Shown: positions 1 to 9,078 of the stretch, one piece after another | Position numbering within the stretch: the first letter of the stretch is position 1 | How the letters are laid out: each line of letters begins with the position of its first letter | Assembly: GCF_900168065.1 (NCBI RefSeq) | Contig: NZ_FUZZ01000001.1 | Coordinates: 1,798,001 to 1,862,000, forward strand | Direction: 5' to 3' | From: Chitinophaga ginsengisegetis | GTDB taxonomy: Bacteria; Bacteroidota; Bacteroidia; Chitinophagales; Chitinophagaceae | Length of the DNA stretch: 64,000 bases | Program-made: the position numbers and the translations under genes | Notes under the pieces: model-generated | What the model saw: the letters and a program-made list of their open reading frames with translations, nothing else | What the model was told of the DNA's origin: nothing | Database searches by the model: none

Positions 1-241
1 ATCCTGTAGCAGAAAAGTCAACCACGTAGTTCCCTGCATCTTTTACGGCCACCACAAACCTGCCTGTATCATCTACAATTTTGCCCACCTTGATGTCCGT
101 GCTGCCTTTCAAACGAAATTTCAATGTTGCAAAGGGAACAAAAGCGTTTGTTTCATCTTTAACAAAACCTGAAATTACATTCTGAGAAAAAGCACTGGTC
201 GTTAAAAGTAGAATTACAAGTATCAGGATTAATTTTCGCAT
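1..241 (-). CDS. Outer-membrane beta-barrel or TonB receptor-type protein, N-terminal part (cut by window edge)
   Basis: About 80 codons are visible, running off the left edge. The product starts with a signal peptide (MRKLILILVILLLTTSAFSQ) followed by the beginning of a carboxypeptidase-D regulatory-like domain (VISGFVKDETNAFVPFATLK). In Bacteroidota this arrangement usually opens an outer-membrane beta-barrel or TonB-dependent receptor protein. The ATG at 241 is chosen because it places the signal peptide at the very N-terminus. The barrel itself lies outside the window, so the substrate and exact family cannot be told. Confidence 0.75.
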   Translation of the reverse strand, partial: MRKLILILVILLLTTSAFSQNVISGFVKDETNAFVPFATLKFRLKGSTDIKVGKIVDDTGRFVVAVKDAGNYVVDFSATG

Positions 242-418
242 ATCATTTTGACGTTGACGATTTAAATTTGGTTTAAATAAATCCGGCGGGAAAATCTTTT
301 CGACACCTGGATGGATTTACCCGGAATTTGGAAACCTTTACCCGAAATTTAATCCGGAGGGTCGTTAACGGTCAGATAGCGGCTGCGAAGGGGCCGCAGG
401 GCAGGCAATTGCGCGCAT

Positions 419-444
419 AAAAAAACCGAAGTAAGGTACTTCGG
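419..444 (-). terminator. Rho-independent terminator downstream of the DUF885 gene
   Basis: Read on the minus strand, a perfect 8-bp stem (CCGAAGTA/TACTTCGG) with a 3-nt loop is followed by seven T residues. It lies about 60 bp past the stop codon of the DUF885 gene. The rest of the 242-505 gap shows no gene. Confidence 0.8.
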
Positions 445-505
445 CTTAATATTCTGATAATAACCTGATTAGCAGGCCAATTGTTTCATTTCTTCCGGTA
501 ACGTG

Positions 506-2299
506 TTATTTCTCACTATAACTTTGCGCCCAGCTGTTCATATAATCTTCCAGCACATTCAATGGCATATCTCCATTCCCGAGCAGGGCGTCATGAAAAT
601 CTTTCAGGCTGAATTTACTACCTAGTTTTGCCGCCAGTGTATCCCTCAGTGCTTTGATCTTTAGTTCACCGGTTTTGTAAGACAGTGCCTGTCCCGGCAT
701 GGCCATATAGCGTTCCACTTCGGCGGTGGCAACCGGCTCGCTGATGGATTCATGCTGCATCATATAAGCGATGGCTTCTTCGCGCGTCATTTTACCGGTG
801 TGAATAGCCACATCTGTTACCAGCCTGATAGCCCGGTGAATTTCCATATTCAACGCACCCATTTTCTGGAAGGGATCTGTATAGCAACCCAGTTGTTCTC
901 CAAGTGATTCGCAGTATAATGCCCAGCCTTCAAAGTAAGCATAGAAAGCCGGCTGCCTCCGGAATGCAGGGATATCATTATTCTCCTGCTGGGACGCTAT
1001 CTGAAAATGATGACCGGGTATTGCCTCATGGATAAAGGTGGCTTCCATGCCCTGAAAGGTAACGTTGATCTTTGTGGCGTCCGGAACCGGTACATAAAAG
1101 GTGGCCGGTATATTTTCCTGCAGGTTGCCTTTGATGTAAAAGGGACCGCCCTGCGAGGCTTCGCGGTAAGCCTCCACCCTTTTGATCACAAAAGGAGTTT
1201 TGGGCTGATGTCCAAACAATGCGGCCAATGCCGGCTGCACTTTATTGTTGATAGTGCGATACGCATCCAGTACCTGTTCCGGCGTTTTAAAAGGCATGAA
1301 GCGGGCATCTGTTCTCAGGTAATGAAAGAAATCAGCCAAAGAGCCTTTGAATCCCACCTTTGCTTTTATTGTTTCCATCTCCTTTGTAATACGCGCCACT
1401 TCTTCCAAACCCGTCTGGTACACCTTTTCCGGGGTAAGACCGGGAGAGGTGGTATACAAACGCAGGTAGTACTGGTAAATCCGGTCCCCTCCCGGCAGGG
1501 CGGACAGCCCGGCGTGATCCTGCGCCGCGGGAAGGTATGTATCCTTCAGGTAAACGGCCAGCTTGCGGTAAGCAGGGACCATGCTGGTGGCAATAACCCG
1601 GTGATACAAGGTGGTGATCCGTTGTTTCTCTGCGGCGGTGAATGAAGCCGGGAACTGCGACAGCGGCTTATAAAATACATTCCTGGCAGTGTCGTTATCC
1701 GCCAGTGCTTCCATCTGTGGAATCATTTGTAACACGAGTGCTTTAGGGAGTACGATACCTGCACGAATACCTTTATTAAAATTGGCGATGGTGGTGTCGG
1801 TCCAGTCCATGAATGCAGTCATACGTTTTGCCCAGTGCTCATAATCCTTTACCGTGTTAAAGGGTTGTGCGCTGCTCCCCGATCCGAATTGCGCCAGTTC
1901 CAGCGGTGTAGATACAAACTGGTTCATTGGCAGATACTCCAGGTGCAGCTGCAGCGATTCCTGGCCGGTGGTGAGAATATCTTTCAGGATGTAGTAAGAG
2001 ATCCTGTCCGGGGTATTCAGGCTGGTGCGGTCAACTTTTTTTAATGCGTCCAGGTATTGCTGATAGAATTTACCGGTAGCGGCGATATGGGAACCAGCTC
2101 CGTCGTTCGACAGGAGATCGTCATAACGGTGATCGCCTGCAGATGTGGCTTCTGTGGGAAATAGCTGCATGCGTTCATTATAGTAGTGATCAAATAGCTG
2201 ATGCAACTTTTCATTATTCTGTTGCGCCTGCGCACCGGTAACATATAGTGTGCTTGCTATGAGCAGCAGGAACAACTGCACTTTTCTTTTTTTAGACAT
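506..2299 (-). CDS. DUF885 family exported protein (putative metallopeptidase)
   Basis: This 597-residue protein has a signal peptide (basic start MSKKRKVQ, hydrophobic core, cleavage near AQAQ), so it is exported to the periplasm or cell surface. Its length is normal for DUF885. The family hallmark HEAIPGHH begins at H424; it resembles the HExxH zinc site of gluzincin peptidases, which is why DUF885 members are often called putative carboxypeptidases or oligopeptidases. No substrate is established for this branch. The gene is single, with its own terminator and a promoter-like TAGCTTTG a few bases upstream. The start ATG at 2299 directly opens the signal peptide. Confidence 0.88.
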   Translation of the reverse strand: MSKKRKVQLFLLLIASTLYVTGAQAQQNNEKLHQLFDHYYNERMQLFPTEATSAGDHRYDDLLSNDGAGSHIAATGKFYQQYLDALKKVDRTSLNTPDRISYYILKDILTTGQESLQLHLEYLPMNQFVSTPLELAQFGSGSSAQPFNTVKDYEHWAKRMTAFMDWTDTTIANFNKGIRAGIVLPKALVLQMIPQMEALADNDTARNVFYKPLSQFPASFTAAEKQRITTLYHRVIATSMVPAYRKLAVYLKDTYLPAAQDHAGLSALPGGDRIYQYYLRLYTTSPGLTPEKVYQTGLEEVARITKEMETIKAKVGFKGSLADFFHYLRTDARFMPFKTPEQVLDAYRTINNKVQPALAALFGHQPKTPFVIKRVEAYREASQGGPFYIKGNLQENIPATFYVPVPDATKINVTFQGMEATFIHEAIPGHHFQIASQQENNDIPAFRRQPAFYAYFEGWALYCESLGEQLGCYTDPFQKMGALNMEIHRAIRLVTDVAIHTGKMTREEAIAYMMQHESISEPVATAEVERYMAMPGQALSYKTGELKIKALRDTLAAKLGSKFSLKDFHDALLGNGDMPLNVLEDYMNSWAQSYSEK

Positions 2300-2318
2300 A
2301 ACCGCTTTGTTTACCGGA

Positions 2319-2326
2319 CAAAGCTA
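2319..2326 (-). promoter_or_regulatory. Candidate -7 promoter element for the DUF885 gene
   Basis: On the minus strand the sequence reads TAGCTTTG, matching the Bacteroidota -7 consensus TAnnTTTG. Transcription would start about 13 bases before the ATG at 2299. No clean TTTG -33 element is visible, so support is partial. Confidence 0.4.
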
Positions 2327-2368
2327 GTAAGCGGGAAGTTCTGAAAATTGTATAAAATTAGCCTCCGG

Positions 2369-3175
2369 TCAGATGTTCCTGTATTGCTTCGGAAGCAGAC
2401 CGGTTACATGACGGAATGTTTTGGTAAAGTGCGCCTGATCTGTAAACCCGCACTCATAGGCAATTTCAGTCAGCGAATATTTGCCCTGCTTTATTAAGGG
2501 AAACGCGCGTTCCACTTTCATCCGTCTCATGTATTCACCTGCCGAGCAGCCAAAGTACCGGGGAAAGTGCTTTGAAATGGTAACGGGATGAAGCTCCAGG
2601 TGGGCGGCCAGCAGGGAGAGTGACAACGGTTGGTTCCAATAATCATTCATCACCGTCTTTATCTTTTTCGTCCATTCGGGAAAACAGGCGTCGCCTTCTT
2701 TAGCGGGATGCACCAGGTTAATACACAGCTGATCTATTGCCATCCGCGAGTCCGCATCATCGAGGTAATGCTCTTTCATAATCCTGATAAGCCCACCCGT
2801 ATTGAGTTGATGGCTGTTTTCAAACATCAGCGACGACGAAGGAAGTGATAACCCGAATGTATTGAAAAATGTAGCGTCCAGTTCAAGATTAAATATCCGT
2901 GTGCCGGGGCGGTAATCAACGTTCTGATGTGCGATACCGGGATAGTAATACAGTCCCTTTCCTGCATATTGTATATCGGAGCTGCCGTTCCGGATCTCTT
3001 TACTTCCGCCGGCCAGTATATGAGAGAAATGAGGGTTGGCATGATAGTGATATGCGGAAGACGTATCAGGTACAAATGCGGTTTCGCTGGTAATGATATT
3101 ACCAAAGGTCCGTTCCTTTATTTTTGTACCAACATAAGTACCTTTTTCGTATTGAACCGGCTTATTCACGATCAT
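2369..3175 (-). CDS. AraC family transcriptional regulator
   Basis: A 268-residue regulator. The N-terminal half is a cupin-like sensor region (HYHANPHFSHILAGG), and the C-terminal ~100 residues form the double helix-turn-helix of the AraC family, with the typical second-helix signature ending in FTDQAHFTKTFRHVTG. It is the third gene of a minus-strand run: its start lies 9 bp after the stop of the FGE-like gene, which itself overlaps the serine hydrolase gene. This suggests the regulator is co-transcribed with them and may control them. The ligand is unknown. Confidence 0.9.
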   Translation of the reverse strand: MIVNKPVQYEKGTYVGTKIKERTFGNIITSETAFVPDTSSAYHYHANPHFSHILAGGSKEIRNGSSDIQYAGKGLYYYPGIAHQNVDYRPGTRIFNLELDATFFNTFGLSLPSSSLMFENSHQLNTGGLIRIMKEHYLDDADSRMAIDQLCINLVHPAKEGDACFPEWTKKIKTVMNDYWNQPLSLSLLAAHLELHPVTISKHFPRYFGCSAGEYMRRMKVERAFPLIKQGKYSLTEIAYECGFTDQAHFTKTFRHVTGLLPKQYRNI

Positions 3176-3184
3176 GTCATAAAG

Positions 3185-4240
3185 TTAATATATACTGCCA
3201 TCCGGTGCCAGTCTTTTTATTCTTCTTACAAAAGTATAATCGCCGGTGATTTCATCTTTAAAATTCATTTCTTCATCAAAGATATTTATATCCCGGTAAT
3301 AGGTGGAAGCCGGCAGGTAACCGATATCCAATCCGCCGCCACCGCAAATATTACAGCCGCCGTCGCCGGCTTTTAAAAACCATTCACTATCCATCATTAC
3401 TTCATAATGGTAGGGATTATTGGCGATAATGATCCCGAAATGATTGGGGGTATCGAGGAAATAGGGTTCATCACTGTCTTTGTCTGCCGCAAAGTGATGA
3501 TACTTTTTACTGTAATCGATATTATCGCCCCAGGGATACAGCGTGCGGGAGCCACCGCCACACAGGTATTCCCATTCATCTTCCGTGGGGAATCTGAAAC
3601 CGGTGGTGGCTATTTCCGTTGTCAATTCATCGTAGGAAGAAGGCTCGTAAAGAAATGCTTTAATATTGCTTCCATTTTTCTCCAAACGGAAACTATCGTT
3701 TACAGTATAAATGTATTTTTCTTTTGGCGTATTCCGGAGCTCCTGCAGGGCTTTCTCAAAATAGCTATCTGTTACCAGCCGCTCATCGTCCATTGCCACC
3801 GCAAAGTAGCCTGTTGCCCGGATGTTTCGTTCCACTATCATCGGGCTGACAGTAACCGTTCTTACCGGCGATAACCGTTCCCGTATAAAAGTATCTGTTT
3901 CACTGGTGCTTTGCTCCAGCAGGCCGGCCATTTTTTGTTTGTTCTCATCTGCCATTGCCCATTTGTCGAGGCCCAGCACGATGGTGTCGCCTGGTACAAA
4001 AACAAATTCACTTCCATTATGGTCCAGCACTGCGGTGAAGGTGCTTTGATTGAATTTATTAAATTGTTCAAAAGATTTTATGGTGAAGCCGGGCAGTTGT
4101 GTTTCCACCAGGTGTAACAATATTTCTTTTGCGGTATTTTCAGAAAGGTTATTCCAGTTGTTACGGCTGTATATCGGCGTTATATCCATGATCCGGGTTA
4201 TTACAGCCGGCAAGTTACTGTCGCCAACGATATTACTCAA
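3185..4240 (-). CDS. Degenerate formylglycine-generating-enzyme (SUMF1)-like protein
   Basis: A 351-residue protein without signal peptide or membrane segment. Around residues 217-240 it has RFPTEDEWEYLCGGGSRTLYPWGD, split here as RFPTEDEWEY and LYPWGD, which are signatures of the FGE-sulfatase/SUMF1 fold, and an FVFVPGD stretch near residue 80 resembles the start of that fold. The family's usual C-terminal motif GFR and catalytic cysteine pair are not evident, although CNICGGGG occurs near residue 310. It is therefore unlikely to be an active sulfatase-maturing enzyme. Its ATG overlaps the upstream serine hydrolase stop by 4 bp, indicating translational coupling. Its function is unknown. Confidence 0.7.
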   Translation of the reverse strand: MSNIVGDSNLPAVITRIMDITPIYSRNNWNNLSENTAKEILLHLVETQLPGFTIKSFEQFNKFNQSTFTAVLDHNGSEFVFVPGDTIVLGLDKWAMADENKQKMAGLLEQSTSETDTFIRERLSPVRTVTVSPMIVERNIRATGYFAVAMDDERLVTDSYFEKALQELRNTPKEKYIYTVNDSFRLEKNGSNIKAFLYEPSSYDELTTEIATTGFRFPTEDEWEYLCGGGSRTLYPWGDNIDYSKKYHHFAADKDSDEPYFLDTPNHFGIIIANNPYHYEVMMDSEWFLKAGDGGCNICGGGGLDIGYLPASTYYRDINIFDEEMNFKDEITGDYTFVRRIKRLAPDGSIY

Positions 4241-5310
4241 ATAATTTTCGTCGCTATTTTCGCGGCCAGGTCATCCAGGCTGGTGGTTCCGGTATTGCTG
4301 AGTATAAGCATGGTTGCGTCTTCTTCCAGGATGTGAAACAACATACTCTGTGCGCCCATTATCCGGCCAGGTCTTTTTACTATGGTATAATTCTTTTTGT
4401 TGATCGTGTAGTCTTTGTATACCCATACGCCATAGCCATATTCATCAAGACCGGGAGCGAACATCTCATTTAAAGATGCCTGTTTCAGGAGCTTATGGCC
4501 AAAGAGTGCATTTGAGAACAGCAACAGGTCGTTGGCATCGGAGTACATGGCGCCTGCGGCATACCAGTTTTCCATGTATACCGGTAAATCGGGTACCAGT
4601 TTTCCCAGGTCATCTCTGATGAAATAAGTATCTGCCAGGCCGGTAATAATATTTTGCTGATACAATAGCCCGGAGTTATTCATGTGCAGGGGCTTTAAGA
4701 TCTTCTCCGTCAGCACCTGGTCATAGGTTTTATGGTAGATTCTTTCTATAATTTTCCCTAATACAATATAATCCGCGTTGTTGTAGTCGAATACTTTGCC
4801 TGGCTCGTTTACAGGTTTATCGCTGCAATAGCGGGTTAAAAGTTCGTCGGTGGTAAAAGGGTGCTGATATACGGGAATGCCATTTTTCAATGCGCTTTCT
4901 ATTGATTTTACGGTATCAATATTGGGCATTCCTGACGTATGATTTAATAACTGCCGGATGGTTATTTTATTACCGCCTTCTCCTGTATAGTCGGGCAGAT
5001 AGTCGATAATATGTTTGGTTACATCTATCTTTCCCTCTTCAGCCAGCTGCATGGTAAGCACGGAGGTAAACAACTTTGTGACAGAGGCAATTTTATACTT
5101 TGTTGTAATGGTGTTGGGCACTTTAAACGGAAAGTTGGCCAGGCCAAAACTCTTTTGATAAACTATTCCTGATTTCTTCTTAATGATTATTGTCCCGTTA
5201 AAATTGCTGTTTTTTGTTATCGAATCAATAATATGGCTGGCACCTGGAAATTGTGCAAACAGGGAATTGAACAATAAAGAGAAGATAAATAGTGATACGA
5301 ATCGTTTCAT
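4237..5310 (-). CDS. Serine hydrolase, beta-lactamase class C / penicillin-binding-protein fold
   Basis: A 357-residue exported protein: signal peptide ending near FAQ at residue 20, then a beta-lactamase-type fold. The catalytic SxxK is S76-V-T-K79, the second motif YxN is the YNN of FDYNNADY, and the third box (normally HxG or KTG) is weak, near RPGRIMG. This fold includes esterases, D-aminopeptidases and PBP-like enzymes, so the substrate cannot be given. It begins a three-gene run with the FGE-like protein (4-bp overlap) and an AraC regulator. The upstream NADH dehydrogenase ends 82 bp away. Confidence 0.88.
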   Translation of the reverse strand: MKRFVSLFIFSLLFNSLFAQFPGASHIIDSITKNSNFNGTIIIKKKSGIVYQKSFGLANFPFKVPNTITTKYKIASVTKLFTSVLTMQLAEEGKIDVTKHIIDYLPDYTGEGGNKITIRQLLNHTSGMPNIDTVKSIESALKNGIPVYQHPFTTDELLTRYCSDKPVNEPGKVFDYNNADYIVLGKIIERIYHKTYDQVLTEKILKPLHMNNSGLLYQQNIITGLADTYFIRDDLGKLVPDLPVYMENWYAAGAMYSDANDLLLFSNALFGHKLLKQASLNEMFAPGLDEYGYGVWVYKDYTINKKNYTIVKRPGRIMGAQSMLFHILEEDATMLILSNTGTTSLDDLAAKIATKII

Positions 5311-5392
5311 TTGGGATAATTTAGCGAAGACATTACATGTATCGCTAATTTATCAATATCTGGTGGCAGAAAAAAATATAAAATATTTACGG

Positions 5393-6670
5393 TCAACTCA
5401 CCTCTTCTTTTTTCAGTGGTCTTAATATCAGCCGGAGCGACTGGTCCTTTGTAAAGTAGGCCACCACCCAGTTGTAGAGTGTTTTGAACCGGTTGCCGTA
5501 ACTAACCAGGAAGGTGAGGTGGATGAAAAGCCAGATAAACCAGGCGATAAAACCTTTGAAGTGGAGTTTGGGTTTGGGAATGTCTGCCACGGCTTTATTG
5601 CGGCCTATAATAGCCATATTGCCTTTATCATAATAACGGAACGGTTTGCGGTTTCCGTGCTTTGCGAGCGCCACAAAATTATCTGCCAGGTGGCTGCCCT
5701 GTTGTATGGCTACCTGTGCCAGTTGCGGATGCCCGTCGGGAAAAGCGGGATCAGTAGTTTGAATACAGATATCGCCTATGGCAAAAATATCCTTCATTCC
5801 TTTTACTTCGTTGAACTCATCCACTATCAGTCTTTTCCCGCGGCCATAGCATTCCGCCGGGATGCCTTCCGTGATGGTAGCCGTTACGCCGGCTGCCCAT
5901 ACCACGGTTTTGGTGGCAATGGTTTCTCCATTGGAAAAAATCACGGTATCATCTACATAATCTTTTACCTGCATACCCAGCTTTATTTCCACGCCCATCC
6001 TGATGAGCGCATCGTAGGCATCCAGCTGCGACTGCTCACTCATGGCGGCCAGTACTTTGGAGATACCATCTACCAGGTAAATATGCGATTCATATCCTTT
6101 CCCGGCTATTTCGGGATAATCTTTCGGAACAACTTCCCTTTTTAATTCCGCCAGTAAGCCGGATACTTCCACACCGGTAGGACCGCCGCCTACCACCACA
6201 ATGGTGAGCAGCTTTGTTCTTTCCACCGGATCGGTGGTAAGCGCCGCCTTTTCCATTATCTGCAGGAAGTGGTTGCGGAGTTCCAATGCATCATTCACTG
6301 TTTTCACCGGCTTTGCATTCCGCCGCACGCTTTCCATTCCAAAATAATTGGTAGCAGTGCCAAAAGCCAGCACCAGGTAATCGTATTTCAGTTCAGTGGT
6401 GGAAAGCACCACCTTTTTTTCTTCCGGTATTACTTTCAGAAATTCCCCGATCACAAAACGGGCATTTTTATTTTTACGCAGCAGTTTCCTGAACGGATAG
6501 CTGATATCTGTAGGATCTAAAAAGCCCATGGATACCTGGTACACCAGCGGCGGGAAGTAGTTATAGTTATTACGGTCAACCAGTGTAACGGTATACTCAT
6601 CGTTACGGGCCAGTTTCCTGACCAGGTTAATGCCTGCAAATCCACCGCCGATAATGACAATATGTTTCAT
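5393..6670 (-). CDS. Type II NADH dehydrogenase (NAD(P)/FAD-dependent oxidoreductase)
   Basis: A 425-residue flavoprotein that should transfer electrons from NADH to quinone without pumping protons. It has the N-terminal FAD-binding GGGFAG (G8-G13), a second NAD-binding GGGPTG (G161-G166), and the family's AxGD-type segment (DIFAIGDIC). The last ~60 residues carry a hydrophobic stretch (FIAWFIWLFIHLTFLVSY) that probably attaches it to the inner membrane, as in other NDH-2 enzymes. Its length is typical. It stands alone on the minus strand. Confidence 0.93.
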   Translation of the reverse strand: MKHIVIIGGGFAGINLVRKLARNDEYTVTLVDRNNYNYFPPLVYQVSMGFLDPTDISYPFRKLLRKNKNARFVIGEFLKVIPEEKKVVLSTTELKYDYLVLAFGTATNYFGMESVRRNAKPVKTVNDALELRNHFLQIMEKAALTTDPVERTKLLTIVVVGGGPTGVEVSGLLAELKREVVPKDYPEIAGKGYESHIYLVDGISKVLAAMSEQSQLDAYDALIRMGVEIKLGMQVKDYVDDTVIFSNGETIATKTVVWAAGVTATITEGIPAECYGRGKRLIVDEFNEVKGMKDIFAIGDICIQTTDPAFPDGHPQLAQVAIQQGSHLADNFVALAKHGNRKPFRYYDKGNMAIIGRNKAVADIPKPKLHFKGFIAWFIWLFIHLTFLVSYGNRFKTLYNWVVAYFTKDQSLRLILRPLKKEEVS

Positions 6671-6690
6671 AATATGAACTTTTACCTGTG

Positions 6691-6867
6691 TTATAAAACA
6701 GCCGGACGACCATTTTGTTGCTGTATGGTGAGCAACAACAACCAGGCCACCGGAAAAAATGCAGTAAAAAATACCCCTTCCTTTAATGTTATGGAAAATT
6801 CCGGGAGATGATTGTCCCGGCTGCTGCCGCGGAATGCCGGTTCCTGTCCGCTACTCCCTGATTTCAT
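6691..6867 (-). CDS. Possible small membrane protein (58 residues)
   Basis: The 330-bp gap between the NADH dehydrogenase and the GH127 gene holds one small open frame in the dehydrogenase orientation. It has an ATG at 6867, a polar N-terminal half and one hydrophobic stretch (VFFTAFFPVAWLLLLTI). It ends 20 bp before the dehydrogenase start, so it could be a small leader gene or chance. I recognise no family. Nothing else is visible in the gap. Confidence 0.25.
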   Translation of the reverse strand: MKSGSSGQEPAFRGSSRDNHLPEFSITLKEGVFFTAFFPVAWLLLLTIQQQNGRPAVL

Positions 6868-7001
6868 GCGGCTGTAAAATTAATTGTCAATTTGACGATT
6901 AATAAATAAAAATTACTATTTTCAACCGGGATACCGGAGCGGGAACACCTGTCCACCCAGCTCCCCATCCATTGGATAAATTTCACGTTATAATCTGTTA
7001 T

Positions 7002-9041
7002 ATGAAAAAGATATGCCTGTTCATCAGTATCTGCGCGGCCTCCACTGCATGGGCGCAGGTAAAGGACTACCCGGTTAAATCGGTCAACTTCACGGCAGTA
7101 CAGCTCACAGACAGTTTCTGGCTGCCACGCCTGCGTACAAATCACCTGGTTACCATTCCTGCCTCGTTTGAGCGCTGTGAAAATACAGGCCGGGTAAAGA
7201 ACTTTGAAATGGCAGCGGCCCATTCGGGTAAGTTCTGTACCACCTTTCCGTTCGACGATACCGACATCTACAAAACAATTGAAGGAGCTTCCTTCTCCCT
7301 GAGCCTTTTCCCGGACAAAAAGCTGGACAACTACATCGATTCACTGATCGTTAAAGTTGCCAATGCGCAGGAAAAAGATGGCTACCTGTATACCGCCAGA
7401 ACCATTAATCCCGCGGCGCCGCATTCATGGGCCGGACCGGAGAGATGGGTAAAGGAACGGGAAGGGAGCCATGAGCTGTACAACGCCGGCCACTTGTATG
7501 AGGCCGCTTTTGCACATTATTATGCTACGGGAAAGAAAACGCTGCTGAACATCGCCCTCAAAAATGCCGACCTCGTATGCAGTGTATTCGGCCCGGGAAA
7601 AAAGCATGTAGCGCCGGGTCATGAAATTGTGGAAATGGGCCTGGTGAAGCTTTACCGGATCACCGGCAAGCCGGCATACCTGGAAACGGCGAAATTCTTT
7701 ATTGAAGAACGCGGTCGCTATACCGGCTATGACAGCAACAGCAAAGATCCCTGGAAAAGCGGAACTTACTGGCAGGATGATAAGCCGGTTACCGAACAAT
7801 ATGAAGTAGAAGGACATGCCGTGCGGGCTGGCTACTTATACGCTGCTATGGCCGATGTAGCCGCATTAACCGGCGATAAAAGCCTGCTGCAGGCAGTAGA
7901 TACCATCTGGCAGAATATGGTTACCTATAAAATGTACGTACAGGGCGGACTGGGCGCCATCCCCTCCGGGGAACGGTTTGGCGACAACTACGAACTGCCC
8001 AACACCACCGCTTATAATGAAACCTGTGCGGCCATTGCCGGTGTGTACTGGAATTACCGCATGTTCCTCCTGCACGGGGATGCAAAATATATGGATGTGC
8101 TGGAGAAGATGTTATACAACGGGCTCATATCAGGTTTGGGACTTGATGGCAAATCTTTCTTTTACAGCAACGCCATGCAGGTAAAAAATTCCTTTTCACA
8201 CAAACACCTGGAACCCGAACGTGCCGGCTGGTTTGAATGCTCCTGCTGCCCTACCAATCTTACCCGCCTGATCCCTTCTATTCCCGGTTATGTGTATGCG
8301 CAAAAAGATAATAATGTATACGTGAATCTTTTTGTTGCCAGTCGCGCTACTTTGAAAGTATCCGACAACACTGTTTCCATTAACCAGCAAAATCAATACC
8401 CCTGGAATGGCGACCTGGTATTTAACATCTCCCCTGCCAAAAAGCCGGTGGCATTTAATTTCCTGGTACGCATTCCCGGATGGGCGCAGAATACAGCCGT
8501 TCCTTCCGGTTTATACACCTTTACCGGCAACAATACCCCGCTGCCTGTTATCCGTGTGAACGGTGTGCCTGTTACCTATAATATGGAAAAAGGATACGCT
8601 GTGATTGCGCGGACCTGGAAAAAAAATGACCGTGTAGAAGTAGTGTTACCAATGGAAGTAAGAAAGATAAAAGCAAATGAAAAGGTGAAAGACGATGCCG
8701 GCAAAGTAGCCCTGCAACGCGGACCTATTGTTTATTGCGGCGAATGGGCCGATAACAATGGCAGCACCAGCAATATCATCATTCCTTCCGATGCTGTTTT
8801 CGCTACCGCGTGGCGGCCGGAACTGCTGAATGGCGTAACCGTTATCAGCAGCCAGGTACCGGCAGTACATGTGAGCAACAACGGCCTTACTGTTTCCACC
8901 ACGCAACAAACATTTACGGCTATTCCTTACTACGCCTGGGCCAACAGGGGCAAGGGAGAAATGATGGTATGGTTTCCGGAGAAGGTAAATGATATTGATC
9001 TGCTCACCAGTAAACAGGAAGAAAGGATTATTTCGAAGTAG
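7002..9041 (+). CDS. Glycoside hydrolase family 127 (beta-L-arabinofuranosidase type)
   Basis: A 679-residue exported enzyme with signal peptide MKKICLFISICAASTAWAQ. GH127 enzymes release beta-L-arabinofuranose using a cysteine nucleophile in a zinc site. The expected residues are present in the right order: E331 (YELPN), E340 and C342 (NETC), and the C415-C416 pair in FECSCCPTN; by analogy with HypBA1 the first cysteine of the pair would be the nucleophile. An earlier in-frame start at 6972 was rejected because it precedes the signal peptide. The gene is not next to a SusCD pair; the following methyltransferase is 37 bp away and probably unrelated. Plant arabinan or hydroxyproline-arabinoside is the expected substrate class. 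Confidence 0.92.
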   Translation: MKKICLFISICAASTAWAQVKDYPVKSVNFTAVQLTDSFWLPRLRTNHLVTIPASFERCENTGRVKNFEMAAAHSGKFCTTFPFDDTDIYKTIEGASFSLSLFPDKKLDNYIDSLIVKVANAQEKDGYLYTARTINPAAPHSWAGPERWVKEREGSHELYNAGHLYEAAFAHYYATGKKTLLNIALKNADLVCSVFGPGKKHVAPGHEIVEMGLVKLYRITGKPAYLETAKFFIEERGRYTGYDSNSKDPWKSGTYWQDDKPVTEQYEVEGHAVRAGYLYAAMADVAALTGDKSLLQAVDTIWQNMVTYKMYVQGGLGAIPSGERFGDNYELPNTTAYNETCAAIAGVYWNYRMFLLHGDAKYMDVLEKMLYNGLISGLGLDGKSFFYSNAMQVKNSFSHKHLEPERAGWFECSCCPTNLTRLIPSIPGYVYAQKDNNVYVNLFVASRATLKVSDNTVSINQQNQYPWNGDLVFNISPAKKPVAFNFLVRIPGWAQNTAVPSGLYTFTGNNTPLPVIRVNGVPVTYNMEKGYAVIARTWKKNDRVEVVLPMEVRKIKANEKVKDDAGKVALQRGPIVYCGEWADNNGSTSNIIIPSDAVFATAWRPELLNGVTVISSQVPAVHVSNNGLTVSTTQQTFTAIPYYAWANRGKGEMMVWFPEKVNDIDLLTSKQEERIISK

Positions 9042-9078
9042 CTGCCTGTATAATTCTTCTTCTTACATTCGTTTTGTT

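Noticed and set aside
5311..5392. Operator TTAGCGA...TCGCTAA before the serine hydrolase gene
   Set aside because: Only 7-bp arms with a 14-bp spacer and no second copy nearby; too weak to call.
5519..6145. 208-codon plus-strand frame opposite the NADH dehydrogenase
   Set aside because: Antisense shadow of a well-conserved flavoprotein gene.
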